Positions 1 through 8,865 of a DNA stretch of 64,000 nt are shown in pieces. A program made the translations under genes and the position numbers. Position 1 is the first letter of the stretch. Every line of letters begins with the position of its first letter. Below the pieces are notes generated by a model. That model did no database searches, was not told the DNA's origin, and saw nothing but the letters and a program-made list of their open reading frames with translations. The stretch is taken from assembly GCA_016714225.1 (NCBI GenBank), contig JADJNS010000019.1, forward strand, positions 124,001 through 188,000. Reading direction: 5' to 3'. Source of the DNA: Archangiaceae bacterium. Its GTDB lineage: Bacteria; Myxococcota; Myxococcia; Myxococcales; Myxococcaceae.

Positions 1-609
1 GTCACCCTGCAGACGGCGGGGCGGTTCGACCCCGGCCGCGCGCACCCGCTGAGCTGGGACACGGGCTGGGGCGCGTCGCTCGCGGTGTCGTCGGCGGCAC
101 CGCTGACCTGGCGAGCCGATGCGTTCGCGCGCGTCGGGTACGCGTTCGTGCTGAGCGACCCGCCGCTGCGGTCGCGGCTGCGGTGGGCGATCGCTCCGAC
201 GGTGGGCATGGGGGCGACGGTGCGCGGCCCGGGTGTGTTCGGCATTCGGCCGCAGGTCGGGCTGTCGCTCAGCTGGCAGCAGGTCGACGAGGTCGTCACC
301 GGGCGCCCCCATCTCACCGGCAGCCGCTGGGCGCTCGACCTCTCGACGGCGGTGCTGGTGGCCGACGGGGCTGGGGTGTCGATGGAGGGCGAGCTGTGCC
401 TCTCGTCGTCGCGGTGGGGAGGCCCGTGTGTTCGGGTCGGCTCGCCGCTGCGCGGGCCGAACGCGCTGGGAGCGTCGTTCGGCTACCGCCTGGGCGCCGA
501 GCCTTCGATGTTCTTGTCGGGGGGCGCGCTGGTCGCCCTGGTCATCTCGGCGTTGCTGGCGGGAGCGCTCGGCGCGCTGGCGAGCGGCTGGAAGCCGGGC
601 GGGGGCTGA
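1..609 (+). CDS. Putative outer-membrane/surface protein, 3' part only
   Basis: The frame is open from the first base of the window to a TGA at 607-609, so the gene starts upstream and only the last ~202 residues are visible. The visible part alternates short hydrophobic and polar stretches and contains repeated Gly-rich turns such as VGMGATVRGPGVFGIRP. That pattern is compatible with outer-membrane beta strands. It ends with one hydrophobic Ala/Leu segment (SGGALVALVISALLAGALGALAS) and a short GWKPGGG tail. The terminal helix is unusual for a barrel and could instead be a membrane anchor. No catalytic motif is visible and no family is recognised. The next gene lies on the opposite strand and converges on it. 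Confidence 0.55.
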   Translation, partial: VTLQTAGRFDPGRAHPLSWDTGWGASLAVSSAAPLTWRADAFARVGYAFVLSDPPLRSRLRWAIAPTVGMGATVRGPGVFGIRPQVGLSLSWQQVDEVVTGRPHLTGSRWALDLSTAVLVADGAGVSMEGELCLSSSRWGGPCVRVGSPLRGPNALGASFGYRLGAEPSMFLSGGALVALVISALLAGALGALASGWKPGGG

Positions 610-649
610 CGTGAGCCAGCCCCCACCCGCTCGAGACCGAAGCGCTGAA

Positions 650-1105
650 TCAGGTCTGGAAGCCGTCAGTCGGCGCGCAGGCGATGATGGTGCTGCCGTT
701 CTTCATGCAGAATTGGTACTGAATCCACCGGTTGTTGGTGACGTTGCAGGTCTTCGTGCTCCCGTCTCCGCCGGTGTTGTCGCAGATGTGCCAGGCGCCG
801 CCCTGCACGCGCCAGTAGACCCGCTGCCCCAGACCGTCGTTGTCCTGGTCGCGCAGAATGATGACCGCGCTCGACTTGGCGGTGCACGAGCCCTTCGGGT
901 CGCCGCCCTTCAACAGGGTGTAGGTCTCGCCCAGAACGGTGGCGCTGTATTGCCAGGTCCAGCTGCCGGCGGCCGCCTGCAGCGCGCCTTCTTCGCTGGT
1001 GACTGCGTCTGCACCAGGCGCGTCGCTCTCATCGACGCCACACGCGGAGGTGAGGAACAGCGAAGCGAGAACGAGAACGGGCGAGAACAATCGCAGAGTG
1101 AACAC
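650..1105 (-). CDS. Small secreted lipoprotein, unknown function
   Basis: This is a 151-residue protein starting at GTG (1105) with an AAAGGAA ribosome-binding site about 5 nt upstream. Residues 1-22 form a lipoprotein signal peptide (LASLFLTSAC), with Cys22 the likely lipidated residue. Mature protein is Asp/Glu/Ala-rich at first, then a compact domain of about 100 residues with several Trp residues and five Cys residues (SCTAK, HICDN, KTCNV, QFCMK, IACAP) that could form disulfides. No enzyme motif is visible. The domain is of the size of small beta-sandwich exported domains, but I do not recognise the family. It is probably monocistronic and is divergent from the gene at 1439. Confidence 0.7.
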   Translation of the reverse strand: MFTLRLFSPVLVLASLFLTSACGVDESDAPGADAVTSEEGALQAAAGSWTWQYSATVLGETYTLLKGGDPKGSCTAKSSAVIILRDQDNDGLGQRVYWRVQGGAWHICDNTGGDGSTKTCNVTNNRWIQYQFCMKNGSTIIACAPTDGFQT

Positions 1106-1438
1106 GTTGATTTCCTTTTTTGGGTATCGAGCGAAATGCTCGCCGCCTTAATCACCCTCACCCGCCGCCACATTCACAACAAAGCATGCACATTGTTAAT
1201 CATTGGCCGCGAGCCTCACTGCGTAGCGCTCGCGCACCTCAACTGTCTCGCTGAAGGAGACGGTTGGCGCGTGGGCGCAACAAGTTGACGAAAATGTTCT
1301 TACGATTCCGCGTTTCGTTGCGCAGCGGGTGAGCCCACGCGAACGCGGCGGCTCGGGTGCGGCAACCGACCGTGACGGCTGCCGATTACGGGTTCTGGCC
1401 AGCTCCTGCGTGGTGGGTCTCGAGGAGAGACACCACAC
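1106..1438. other. Divergent intergenic region (333 bp)
   Basis: No convincing gene lies here. It must hold promoters for the divergent genes at 1105 (minus) and 1439 (plus). An AT-rich patch at about 1185-1203 (cacattgttaatcatt) stands out against the GC-rich background and is the best place for a promoter or regulator site. I could not fix -35/-10 boxes with confidence. Confidence 0.4.
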
Positions 1439-3478
1439 ATGGAACGCAGACTCGTCGCGGTCATCTTCATCGCGTTGTTCATCGCCGGTTGCGCGGGCCC
1501 AGCGGGCACGCCGTTCGACGGCGGCGCCGGTGGCACCGCCAGCGCGGGCGGAGGAGCCGGCGGCAGCGCCGGAGGCAGCAGCGCGACCGGCGGCGGGCTG
1601 GGTGGCGGCGCGCAGTGCACGCCGCTCACCTGCCAGACCGCGGGGCTCAACTGCGGCACCGGCAACGACGGCTGCGGCGGCACGCTCAACTGCGGTGCGT
1701 GCGCGTGCACGCCGAGCACCTTCGCCACCGACTGCCCGTCGAAGCCGTGCCAGGTCGCGACCGGCTGCACCGACAACACCTGCCTCTACGAGCCGGTGAC
1801 CTGCGCCTTCGAGCGCTGCGACGCGTGCACCGGGCAAGACGGAGGCGCCTGCGGCGACACCGACCGCCGCGCCTGCGGCGCCGGCTGCCCCGCCGACTTC
1901 TGCGACCCGTCGCCGTCGATGAGCGAGGGCCGCCTCAGCTTCGCGAACCGCTGCGTGGCGCGCGCCGACGTGCGCTGCGGCGTCTGCGACCTGGGCGGCC
2001 TCGCGTGCGTGGCCGATGCCGGAGTCGCCTGCCAGGGCGTCACCCTCACCGGCATCAACCCGCAGTTCATCGAGTGCAACGGCGGCTCGCCCTCGGCGAC
2101 GGTGCTGTTCGTCGACCCCACGTTCACCGGCTCGAGCCACACCGGCGCGAAAGACGCCCCCTTCCTCACCCTGTCAGAGGCGCTCTCGGCCGCGGCGGTG
2201 CGCAGCTCGCGCGCCATCATCGTCGGCGGCAGCCCGACCTTCGCCGGCCCGCTGGTGCTGTCGAACGGCGTCTCGATTCTCGGCGGCTTCACCGGCTACC
2301 CGACGTGGGTGCGCGACCTGTCGCGTCGGCCCACCGTCGCCACCTCGACCGCGTCGCTCACCTCGGGGCAGCTGGTCGGCCTCATCGCCAGAGACATCAT
2401 CACCGCCACCGAGCTGTCGAACTTCGACGTCGAGACCGCGGCGTTCGTGAGCACCGCGCCCGGCGACGGCGCGAGCAACATCGGCGCGCAGGTGACGAAC
2501 GCCTCGGCGCTCACCCTGCGCGGGGTGAAGCTCAAGGTCGGCAACGCGCAGGGCGGCGCCGGTGGCACGCCCGCGGCTGCGGCGTCGGGCTCGGTGCCGG
2601 TCTCGCAGGTGGGCCAGAACGCGCGCTCGAACAACCAGGGCTGCAGCCAGTCGTTCAACCTGCAGCCGGCGCAGGGCGGCGTGGCGCAGAGCCCCACCTG
2701 CAGCAGCGGCCTGCCCGCGTCGGGCGGGCTGGGCGGAGACGGCGCCACGGTGGTGAAGGTGCCCAACAGCGGCGTCTCGTACTTCACCCAGGGCGGCGCG
2801 GCGCCGACCGGCGCGCAGGGCGGCCTGGCCGACTTCCGCAGCAACACGTTCTTCCCCGGCCCGGGCGGCGACGGCGCGCCGTGGAGCATGGCGGCGACCT
2901 TCGGCAGCTCGGCGAGCCCCAGCGTGACGTGGCTGTCTGACCTGCCGGTGGCGCAGGGCCGCGGCGGCGTCGGCACCTCGGGGTCGCCCGGGCGCGGCGG
3001 CGGCGGCGGCAGCGGCGGCTTCACCAGCGAGTCGCTCACCAACCCCAGCGTCTGCCGGGTCGGCGCGGGCGGCGGCGCGGGCGGAGCCGGCGGCTGCGGC
3101 GGCAACGCGGGCGGCGGCGGCTTCCCCGGCGGCTGGGCCATCGGCCTGGCGGTCAGCAGCTCGAGCGGGCTCACGCTCGACGACGTGGCGATGAGCGTCG
3201 GCCTGGCCGGCTCGGGCGGCAGCGGCGGCCCCGGCAGCGCGGGCCTGAGCGGCGCGGTCGGCGGCAGCGGCGGCACCCAGTCGCTCAACCTGCCCGCGTT
3301 CGCCGGCAGCCCCGGCGGCAACGGCGCGGCAGGCCAGCGCGGCGGCGACGGCGGCGCGGGCGCGTCGGGCCTCACCCGCGGAGTGCTCTGCCGCTCGATG
3401 ACCGCCATCACCTCGACCCACCTCACCGCGACCGGCGCAGCGCCGAGCGGCTTCCTCGTCACCGACGGCTGCAACTGA
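1439..3478 (+). CDS. Cys-rich and Gly-rich surface lipoprotein
   Basis: This 679-residue protein starts at ATG 1439 behind a GAGGAGAG ribosome-binding site. It has a lipoprotein signal (ALFIAGC, Cys about residue 18), a Gly/Ala/Ser linker (GGAGGSAGGS type), and a Cys-rich segment at roughly residues 58-195 with more than 20 Cys, which suggests disulfide-linked modules. From about residue 200 it shows a beta-helix-like pattern (LSNGVSILGGFTGYP), interrupted by Gly-rich loops (GGDGA, GGGGGSGG, GGAGGCGGNAGGG). The latter half resembles right-handed beta-helix proteins with Gly-rich turns found in myxobacterial surface proteins; this is inference from composition. The next lipoprotein gene starts 10 nt after its stop, so the two are likely co-transcribed. 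Confidence 0.75.
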   Translation: MERRLVAVIFIALFIAGCAGPAGTPFDGGAGGTASAGGGAGGSAGGSSATGGGLGGGAQCTPLTCQTAGLNCGTGNDGCGGTLNCGACACTPSTFATDCPSKPCQVATGCTDNTCLYEPVTCAFERCDACTGQDGGACGDTDRRACGAGCPADFCDPSPSMSEGRLSFANRCVARADVRCGVCDLGGLACVADAGVACQGVTLTGINPQFIECNGGSPSATVLFVDPTFTGSSHTGAKDAPFLTLSEALSAAAVRSSRAIIVGGSPTFAGPLVLSNGVSILGGFTGYPTWVRDLSRRPTVATSTASLTSGQLVGLIARDIITATELSNFDVETAAFVSTAPGDGASNIGAQVTNASALTLRGVKLKVGNAQGGAGGTPAAAASGSVPVSQVGQNARSNNQGCSQSFNLQPAQGGVAQSPTCSSGLPASGGLGGDGATVVKVPNSGVSYFTQGGAAPTGAQGGLADFRSNTFFPGPGGDGAPWSMAATFGSSASPSVTWLSDLPVAQGRGGVGTSGSPGRGGGGGSGGFTSESLTNPSVCRVGAGGGAGGAGGCGGNAGGGGFPGGWAIGLAVSSSSGLTLDDVAMSVGLAGSGGSGGPGSAGLSGAVGGSGGTQSLNLPAFAGSPGGNGAAGQRGGDGGAGASGLTRGVLCRSMTAITSTHLTATGAAPSGFLVTDGCN

Positions 3479-3488
3479 AAGGCCTGCC

Positions 3489-6400
3489 ATGCGCACCCCT
3501 GCCCTGCTCCGCTCCCTGCTTCTCTTCGCGCTCGCCGCGTGCCCTGGCCCCGGCTCGGACACCGACGGCGGCACCGACGCCGGCGACGGCGAGTACCGCT
3601 GCACCGTCGACGCGGCCGCGCTGGCGCAGCCGACCGCCTGCCTCTTCGACGACGCGTGCCCGTGCGGCAGCCACTGCAACGCGGGCGTCTGCGGCCACGA
3701 CTGCACCCAGACTTCCGACTGCGCGAGCGGCGAGCGCTGCGACAGCTTCGGCCGCTGCAGCGCGCCCGGCAGCGCGCTGGGCCAGGCGCTGCTCACCGAC
3801 CCCTCGGGCGTGGCACAGCTCGAGGGCGTGCCGGTGGCGCTCGACCAGGCGCACACCCAGGGCCAGCTCACCCTGCTGGCCAGGGGCGGGCCCTTGAGCG
3901 CGGTGCGCCTGGTGGCACCGCAAGGTGTCGAGCTGCGCTGCGACGAGGCCCAGGCCTTCTCGACCTCGTGCGAGCTGAGCCTGAGCGCGGGCGAGCGCCG
4001 CACCCTCTTGGTGCGGGTGACCGACGCCACCACCGACGGCACGTTCGAGGTGAAGCTGTTCACCCGCCACGACGCGGTCGCCTTCCGCGTCGCGTACCTC
4101 AAGAGCCGCGCCAGCGCGGTGGAAGCCGCTCGAGGGCGTGTACCGCGGCTTCGCGCACCCGCTCGGCTTCGGCAGCATCGCGCGCAGCACCACCTCGCGC
4201 CCGCCGGCCGCGCTCACCGACGTGTCGATACCCGTCGAGCTCACCGTGTACCCCGAGGTCTCGGGCCGCCGGGTGGTGACGATGAGAGACCAGCTGGGCG
4301 TGGTGTTCCCCGAGGCGCCCACGGTGGGCGAGCTGTTGCGCGCGACCTCAGGCGAGCTGCTCCTGCGCCACGCGCAGCGCGCGTACGTGGGCAAGGGCGT
4401 CGACGCCACCGCCACCACCGACGTCGGCGTGTCGGCCGAGTCGGTGAGCGTCGAGAAGGGCCAGAGCGGCCTCGCCATCACGCTGCGCAGCCGCTACGCG
4501 GGCGTGCTCGACCCGGCCAATGACCTCTCGGTCACCTGGTCGCTCTCGCTGGGCCGCGCCTCAGACCTGCCGGCGGGCGCCACGGCCCCTGCCCTGCCCT
4601 CGCCGTACGCCACCCACGACGCGGTGGCGAAGGCCTCGGCGCCGCTGTCCGCCGAGGCCGCGGTCGAGGCCGCGCTGGGCGCTGCCTTCACGGCCGCGAG
4701 CCCGCGCACCGACGCGAACCTCTCGCAGAGCATCATCTGCACCGCGTACGGCGCGAGCGCCGCCACCCAGCTCGGCGCGGCCCTCGGCTCGCCGTTCAGC
4801 GGAGACCTCGCCTGCGGCACGGCGGACCCGCAGCTCACCTTCGGGCTGCTGAAGGACAGCACCTGGCAGCTCGCCACCACGTTGACGAAGTGCCTGGGTG
4901 ACCTGCGCCAGTCGGCCGCGGTGAACGCCGGCACCCAGTCGCCCTCGGCGGGCATGGGCTGCCTCGACGGCCCGCGCGCGCTGTCGGCGCTGCGCTACGC
5001 GCTCGACGCCGACCGCCGCCGCGCGCTGGGAGAGAACGTGTCTCCCGACCCGGTGGCCACCGCGCTGGCGCACCGCCTGCTGCAGCAGTGGCTGCGCACG
5101 CACCTGTTCGTGGCGCGGCAGGCCACCCAGGTCGACCTGCTCAACGACATTCTCGCCAGCGAGAGCCAGTTGAACCGCGGCTTCCAGCAGAGCGAGATGC
5201 TCGAGCTGACCGGCCGAGGCTTCGACACCGTGCTGCAGCCCCGGCTCGCGTTCGGCATCAGCCGAATGATGCCGGCGGTGGTGTTCGCGCCCGACTACCG
5301 CCCGCGCGTCGCGCCGGGCCTCGTGCTCACCCCCAACCCGCGCCACGAGCAGACGGTGGGCCTGCCGGTGACGATGGTCGACTCGCTGCAGCAGGCGCTG
5401 GCGGTGTACGGCGCCCTCTACGAGCGCGCGCGCTACGTGGCGGCCGACCGGCCGGCGCTCGAGACCTCGGCGAAGGGCTTCGTGCGCAAGAGCCTGGTGC
5501 TGTTCGCGCTCGCCTCGACGCTCAACGACGTGACCCGGGCGAACAACCCCGGCACGCCGACCTGGGACGTGCAGTGGGTGCGCTTCTCGGGGCAGTACGG
5601 CATCGAGCTCGCGGGCCTCTTGCGCGCCATCGACAACCTGGCCCGCGGTGAGAACCCGCTCGGCATCGACGACCAGCTCGACCTGCCGCTGTACCGGGTG
5701 GGCGACCAGACCGGCTCGATCGCGAAGTTCTCGGCGGTCAGCGACTACCTGCTCGGCACCGGCAACACGCTCGACAACTCGAGCATTCTGCCCGCGCGCA
5801 TTCTCGCCGCCGAGGGCGCGCTCGACGCCGCGCGCACCGCGTACACCCAGAACCTGCAGCAAGACTTCGTGCAGGCCGGCGAGAACGCGGCGCAGGCCGC
5901 GCGCCTCGAGGCGATTCGCCGCCGCTACGGCGAGCAGGTCTCGAGCCTGTGCGGCGACCCCGCCATGAGCTCGGTCACGGTGCTCGACGGCGCCGCGGCC
6001 ATCGACCCCGACACCTGCTTCATCAAGCCCTCGTGCCTGGTGCCTCTGGCCGAGCGGCGCGCGCGCCTGCAGCCGGGCGACGTGGCGTCGGTGCTGTGCC
6101 GCATCAGCGGCGTACGCGACCTGTTGGGCTTCGCCGCGACCGAGCGCATCGCGACCGCTCCGGCGCCCGCGCTCTTGCAGCCGCTGCTCGACGGGCGGGT
6201 GACCGTGAAGGGGCACCGCGAGGCGGGCGGCGTCGTCACCGTCACCTTCAGCGACGCGAGCACGGTGGCGGTGCCCGCCGACCTGTTCGACGGCAGGGCG
6301 ACCGAGGCCCCCGCCGGCAGCATCACTTTCGAGCAGCTGCAGCAGCTCGACGCGCGGTGCCAGGTGGTGCAGGGCGCGTCAGAGGCGGCGCGGCCCGACG

Positions 6401-8103
6401 CGGTGCCGGCCACGTGCAGCGTGAGCGGCGACTGCCCCGGCGGGTACGCCTGCGTGGCGTCGGCGTGCGCGGTGGTGGCCGACACGGCGAACCAGACCGC
6501 CTGCTACACCGGCTCGCTGGGCGCGATGACGGTGGCGATTCGCGCCGCGGTGAAGGACGTCGAGGTGGCGCGCTCACAGCTCGACGAGCTCACCCAGACG
6601 TACGACCTGCAGATGCGCAAGTGCATGATTACGAAGCTGGGCGCGCAGCAGCAGCTCGCCGCCACCCAGCGCCACAACTCGACCATGAGCGCGCTGGGTT
6701 CGGTGAAGCTGGCGGCCGACGTGGTCTCGAACGCGGCGGGCGCGGTGTCTGACTGCGCCGACTCGGTGGGCAGTGACAACAAGTTCGGCGCGGCGGCCGC
6801 GGTGTCGTGCACCTCGAGCGCGGTGGGAGCGGCGGCCGACTCGGTCTCCGACGGCATGCAGTTCGCGATGGACGAGGCCGACCGGGACCACGCGCTCAAC
6901 CTGATGCAGATTCAGGCGCAGACCGACGAGCGCGCGTGCTTCACCGAGGCCGAGATGTCGTTGGTCGGCACGCGCACGGCGGTGCTGCGCATTCAGCGCG
7001 CGAACCAAGAGGTGGCCCGCCAGCTGGTCGAGCTCAACAACGCGCGCACCGACCTGGTCGGCGCGCTGAGCGAAGGCCGCGAGGCGGTGAAGATGGAAGT
7101 GGAGCGCTCGGTGCCCCCGCTGGCGCTGGAGTTCTGGCTCAACGAGAAGGTCGAGCTGTACGGCACCGCCTTTCGCTCGGCGCGGCGGGCGGCGTACCTC
7201 GGCGTGCTGGCGGTGGAATACGAGTACCAGCTGTCGACCATCGAGCGGCAGAACGTGCTGTCGGCGACGAAGGTGGCCGAGCTGCGCGGGGTGCTCGACC
7301 GGCTGCGCAACCTGGCGGCCACCGGCACGGTGAAGGGCCGCGCCCCGTCCGAGCTGCACTCGGTGGTGAGCCTGAAGAGCAACCTGCTGCAGCTCGCCGA
7401 CCAGTCGTCGCTGCCGGCCGGCTGGCACACCCTCACCGACGCGCAGCGCTTTCAACTGGTGCTGCTGAGCCCGCGCTTCGCGGTGTACTCGGCGACCGGC
7501 GAGTACCAGGGGCAAGAGCTGCCGTTTCAGGTCGCGCCGCTGTCGGCCCTGAAGCTGGGCAGCCCGGGCGGCGTGCAGCTGCTCTCGGGCGGCGACTGCG
7601 CCGAGCGGGTGTGGTCGGTGAACGCGGCGCTGCAGGGCGACGGCATCATCGTGGGCGACGGCACCCGGGCGCGGGTGACGCTGAAGAAGCGGAACCGGTT
7701 CTTCAGCCAGTGGTGCGCTGTGGCGCCGACGGGGGCGGCGCCCTTTCAGCTGGCCGCCACCCGACCCTCGCGCAACCTGTTCCTCGACCCGTTCTCGGAC
7801 TACCTGCCGGGCCGCCCGGGCTCGATGCCGAACGCGTCGCTCACCGTCGACGCCTCGGCCGAGGCCGACGCGTACAGCGCCGCGCGCCTGCAGCCCCAGG
7901 TGAACCTGTCGCGCACCGAGCTGGAGAAAGACGAGTACTTCAACGGCGCCTCGCGCGAGCTGGCCGGCCGCGGGCTGTACGGTGACTACGCCATCTTCTT
8001 CCCCGCCGAGATGCTGTCGAAGAACGGCAGCGAGGGCGTGCGGCTCGAGCGGCTCACCGACGTGCTCTTGCGCTTCGACTACGTGTCGGTGGCGCAGAAC
8101 TGA
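3489..8103 (+). CDS. Giant lipoprotein with Cys-rich modules (single frameshift)
   Basis: Start is ATG 3489, with a lipoprotein signal (LFALAAC, Cys about residue 18) and then an Asp/Gly linker. Reading in this frame is sensible up to AYLKSRASA near 4116. The sensible protein then continues in the +1 frame as WKPLEGVYRGF and on to the stop at 8103. Removing one G from the GCGGTGG at about 4115-4121 restores a single frame of 1537 residues. Visible modules are a Cys cluster near residues 52-95 (CPCGSHCNAGVCGHDC...) and a second Cys motif near the middle (CSVSGDCPGGYAC). The last ~450 residues are rich in Ala/Glu/Leu and probably helical. The family is unknown. It follows another lipoprotein by 10 nt. 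Confidence 0.7.
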
Positions 8104-8126
8104 GGCGAAGGGAGACACCCCGAAAC

Positions 8127-8310
8127 CGGTCAGGGCAGTGGTGAGCTTGCCGAACCATCGAACCCTGAAGTCGCCGCAACGAAGACTCGAGCGCGCATAC
8201 TCCAGGCTTCACGCTGTACCTGCGTGGGCTGTCTACGATGGAGTATGTGCCGCTGGAGCTTCCATGCTGCGACGGCAGGGTTCGACTCGGCTCACCCTGC
8301 CCGGCTTCGC
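8127..8310. repeat. Dispersed hairpin repeat, copy 1 (divergent)
   Basis: This intergenic element begins with CCGGTCAGGG..GTGAGC..CGAACC and ends with the inverted counterpart CAGGGTTCGACTCGGCTCACC-CTGCCCGG. Inside it carries a second inverted pair (CATACTCCA / TGGAGTATG). Related copies lie at 13398-13590 and 20704-20900. This copy is the most diverged. It sits directly upstream of the sigma factor gene and probably inflates the apparent open frame there. Confidence 0.7.
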
Positions 8311-8355
8311 GGGGCTCCCGTCAGGAAGAAGCGGCCCTGTGGTATCCCCCCACGC

Positions 8356-8859
8356 GTGTCCGTCACCGCGAGCGCCGAGGCGCTCATGCCGTTGGTCTAC
8401 GAGCAGCTGCGCGCGCTGGCGGGCAAGTACTTCCTCTCCGCCTCCGGGGCTCCGGTGGCGCCGACCAGCATCGTGCACGAGGCGTTTCTCAAGCTGTCGG
8501 GCAAAGAAGGCTTCAACGATGAAGAGCACTTCGCGGCGGTGGCGGCGACCGCGATGCGGCAGGTGCTGGTCGACCGCGCCCGCCGCAACGGGGCCGAAAA
8601 GCGGGGCGGCGGCTGGGAGCGCGTCACCCTCTCGCTGGCGGTCGACGGCGCCGGCGAGCAGCTCGACCTCGAGGCCCTCGACGCGGCGCTGGGCGAGCTG
8701 CAGCAGCTCGACGCGCGGCAGGCCCGCATCGTCGAGCTGCGCTTCTTCGGCGGCCTCACCGTGCCGCAGGTCGCGCGCGCCCTGCAGCTCTCGACCAGCT
8801 CGGTCGAGAAGGAGTGGCGCCGCGCCCGCGCGTGGCTCGGCGCCCAGCTGCGGAAGTGA
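8356..8859 (+). CDS. ECF-like RNA polymerase sigma factor (Sig-70_X6 type)
   Basis: This 167-residue protein starts at GTG 8356. The frame is open further upstream, but that part is encoded by the dispersed repeat. It shows region 2 (LMPLVYEQLRALAGKYFL, then PTSIVHEAFLKL) and region 4 (LDARQARIVELRFFGGLTVPQVARAL), ending in a helix-turn-helix (LQLSTSSVEKEWRRARAWL). The MPLVYxxLRxLA start and the VDRARR segment match the short sigma family often paired with Ser/Thr kinases in Acidobacteria, Planctomycetes and myxobacteria (TIGR02999 type). The kinase gene starts 6 nt after its stop, so they are an operon. Phosphorylation-linked control is inference from this pairing. Confidence 0.85.
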   Translation: MSVTASAEALMPLVYEQLRALAGKYFLSASGAPVAPTSIVHEAFLKLSGKEGFNDEEHFAAVAATAMRQVLVDRARRNGAEKRGGGWERVTLSLAVDGAGEQLDLEALDAALGELQQLDARQARIVELRFFGGLTVPQVARALQLSTSSVEKEWRRARAWLGAQLRK

Positions 8860-8865
8860 GGCCTG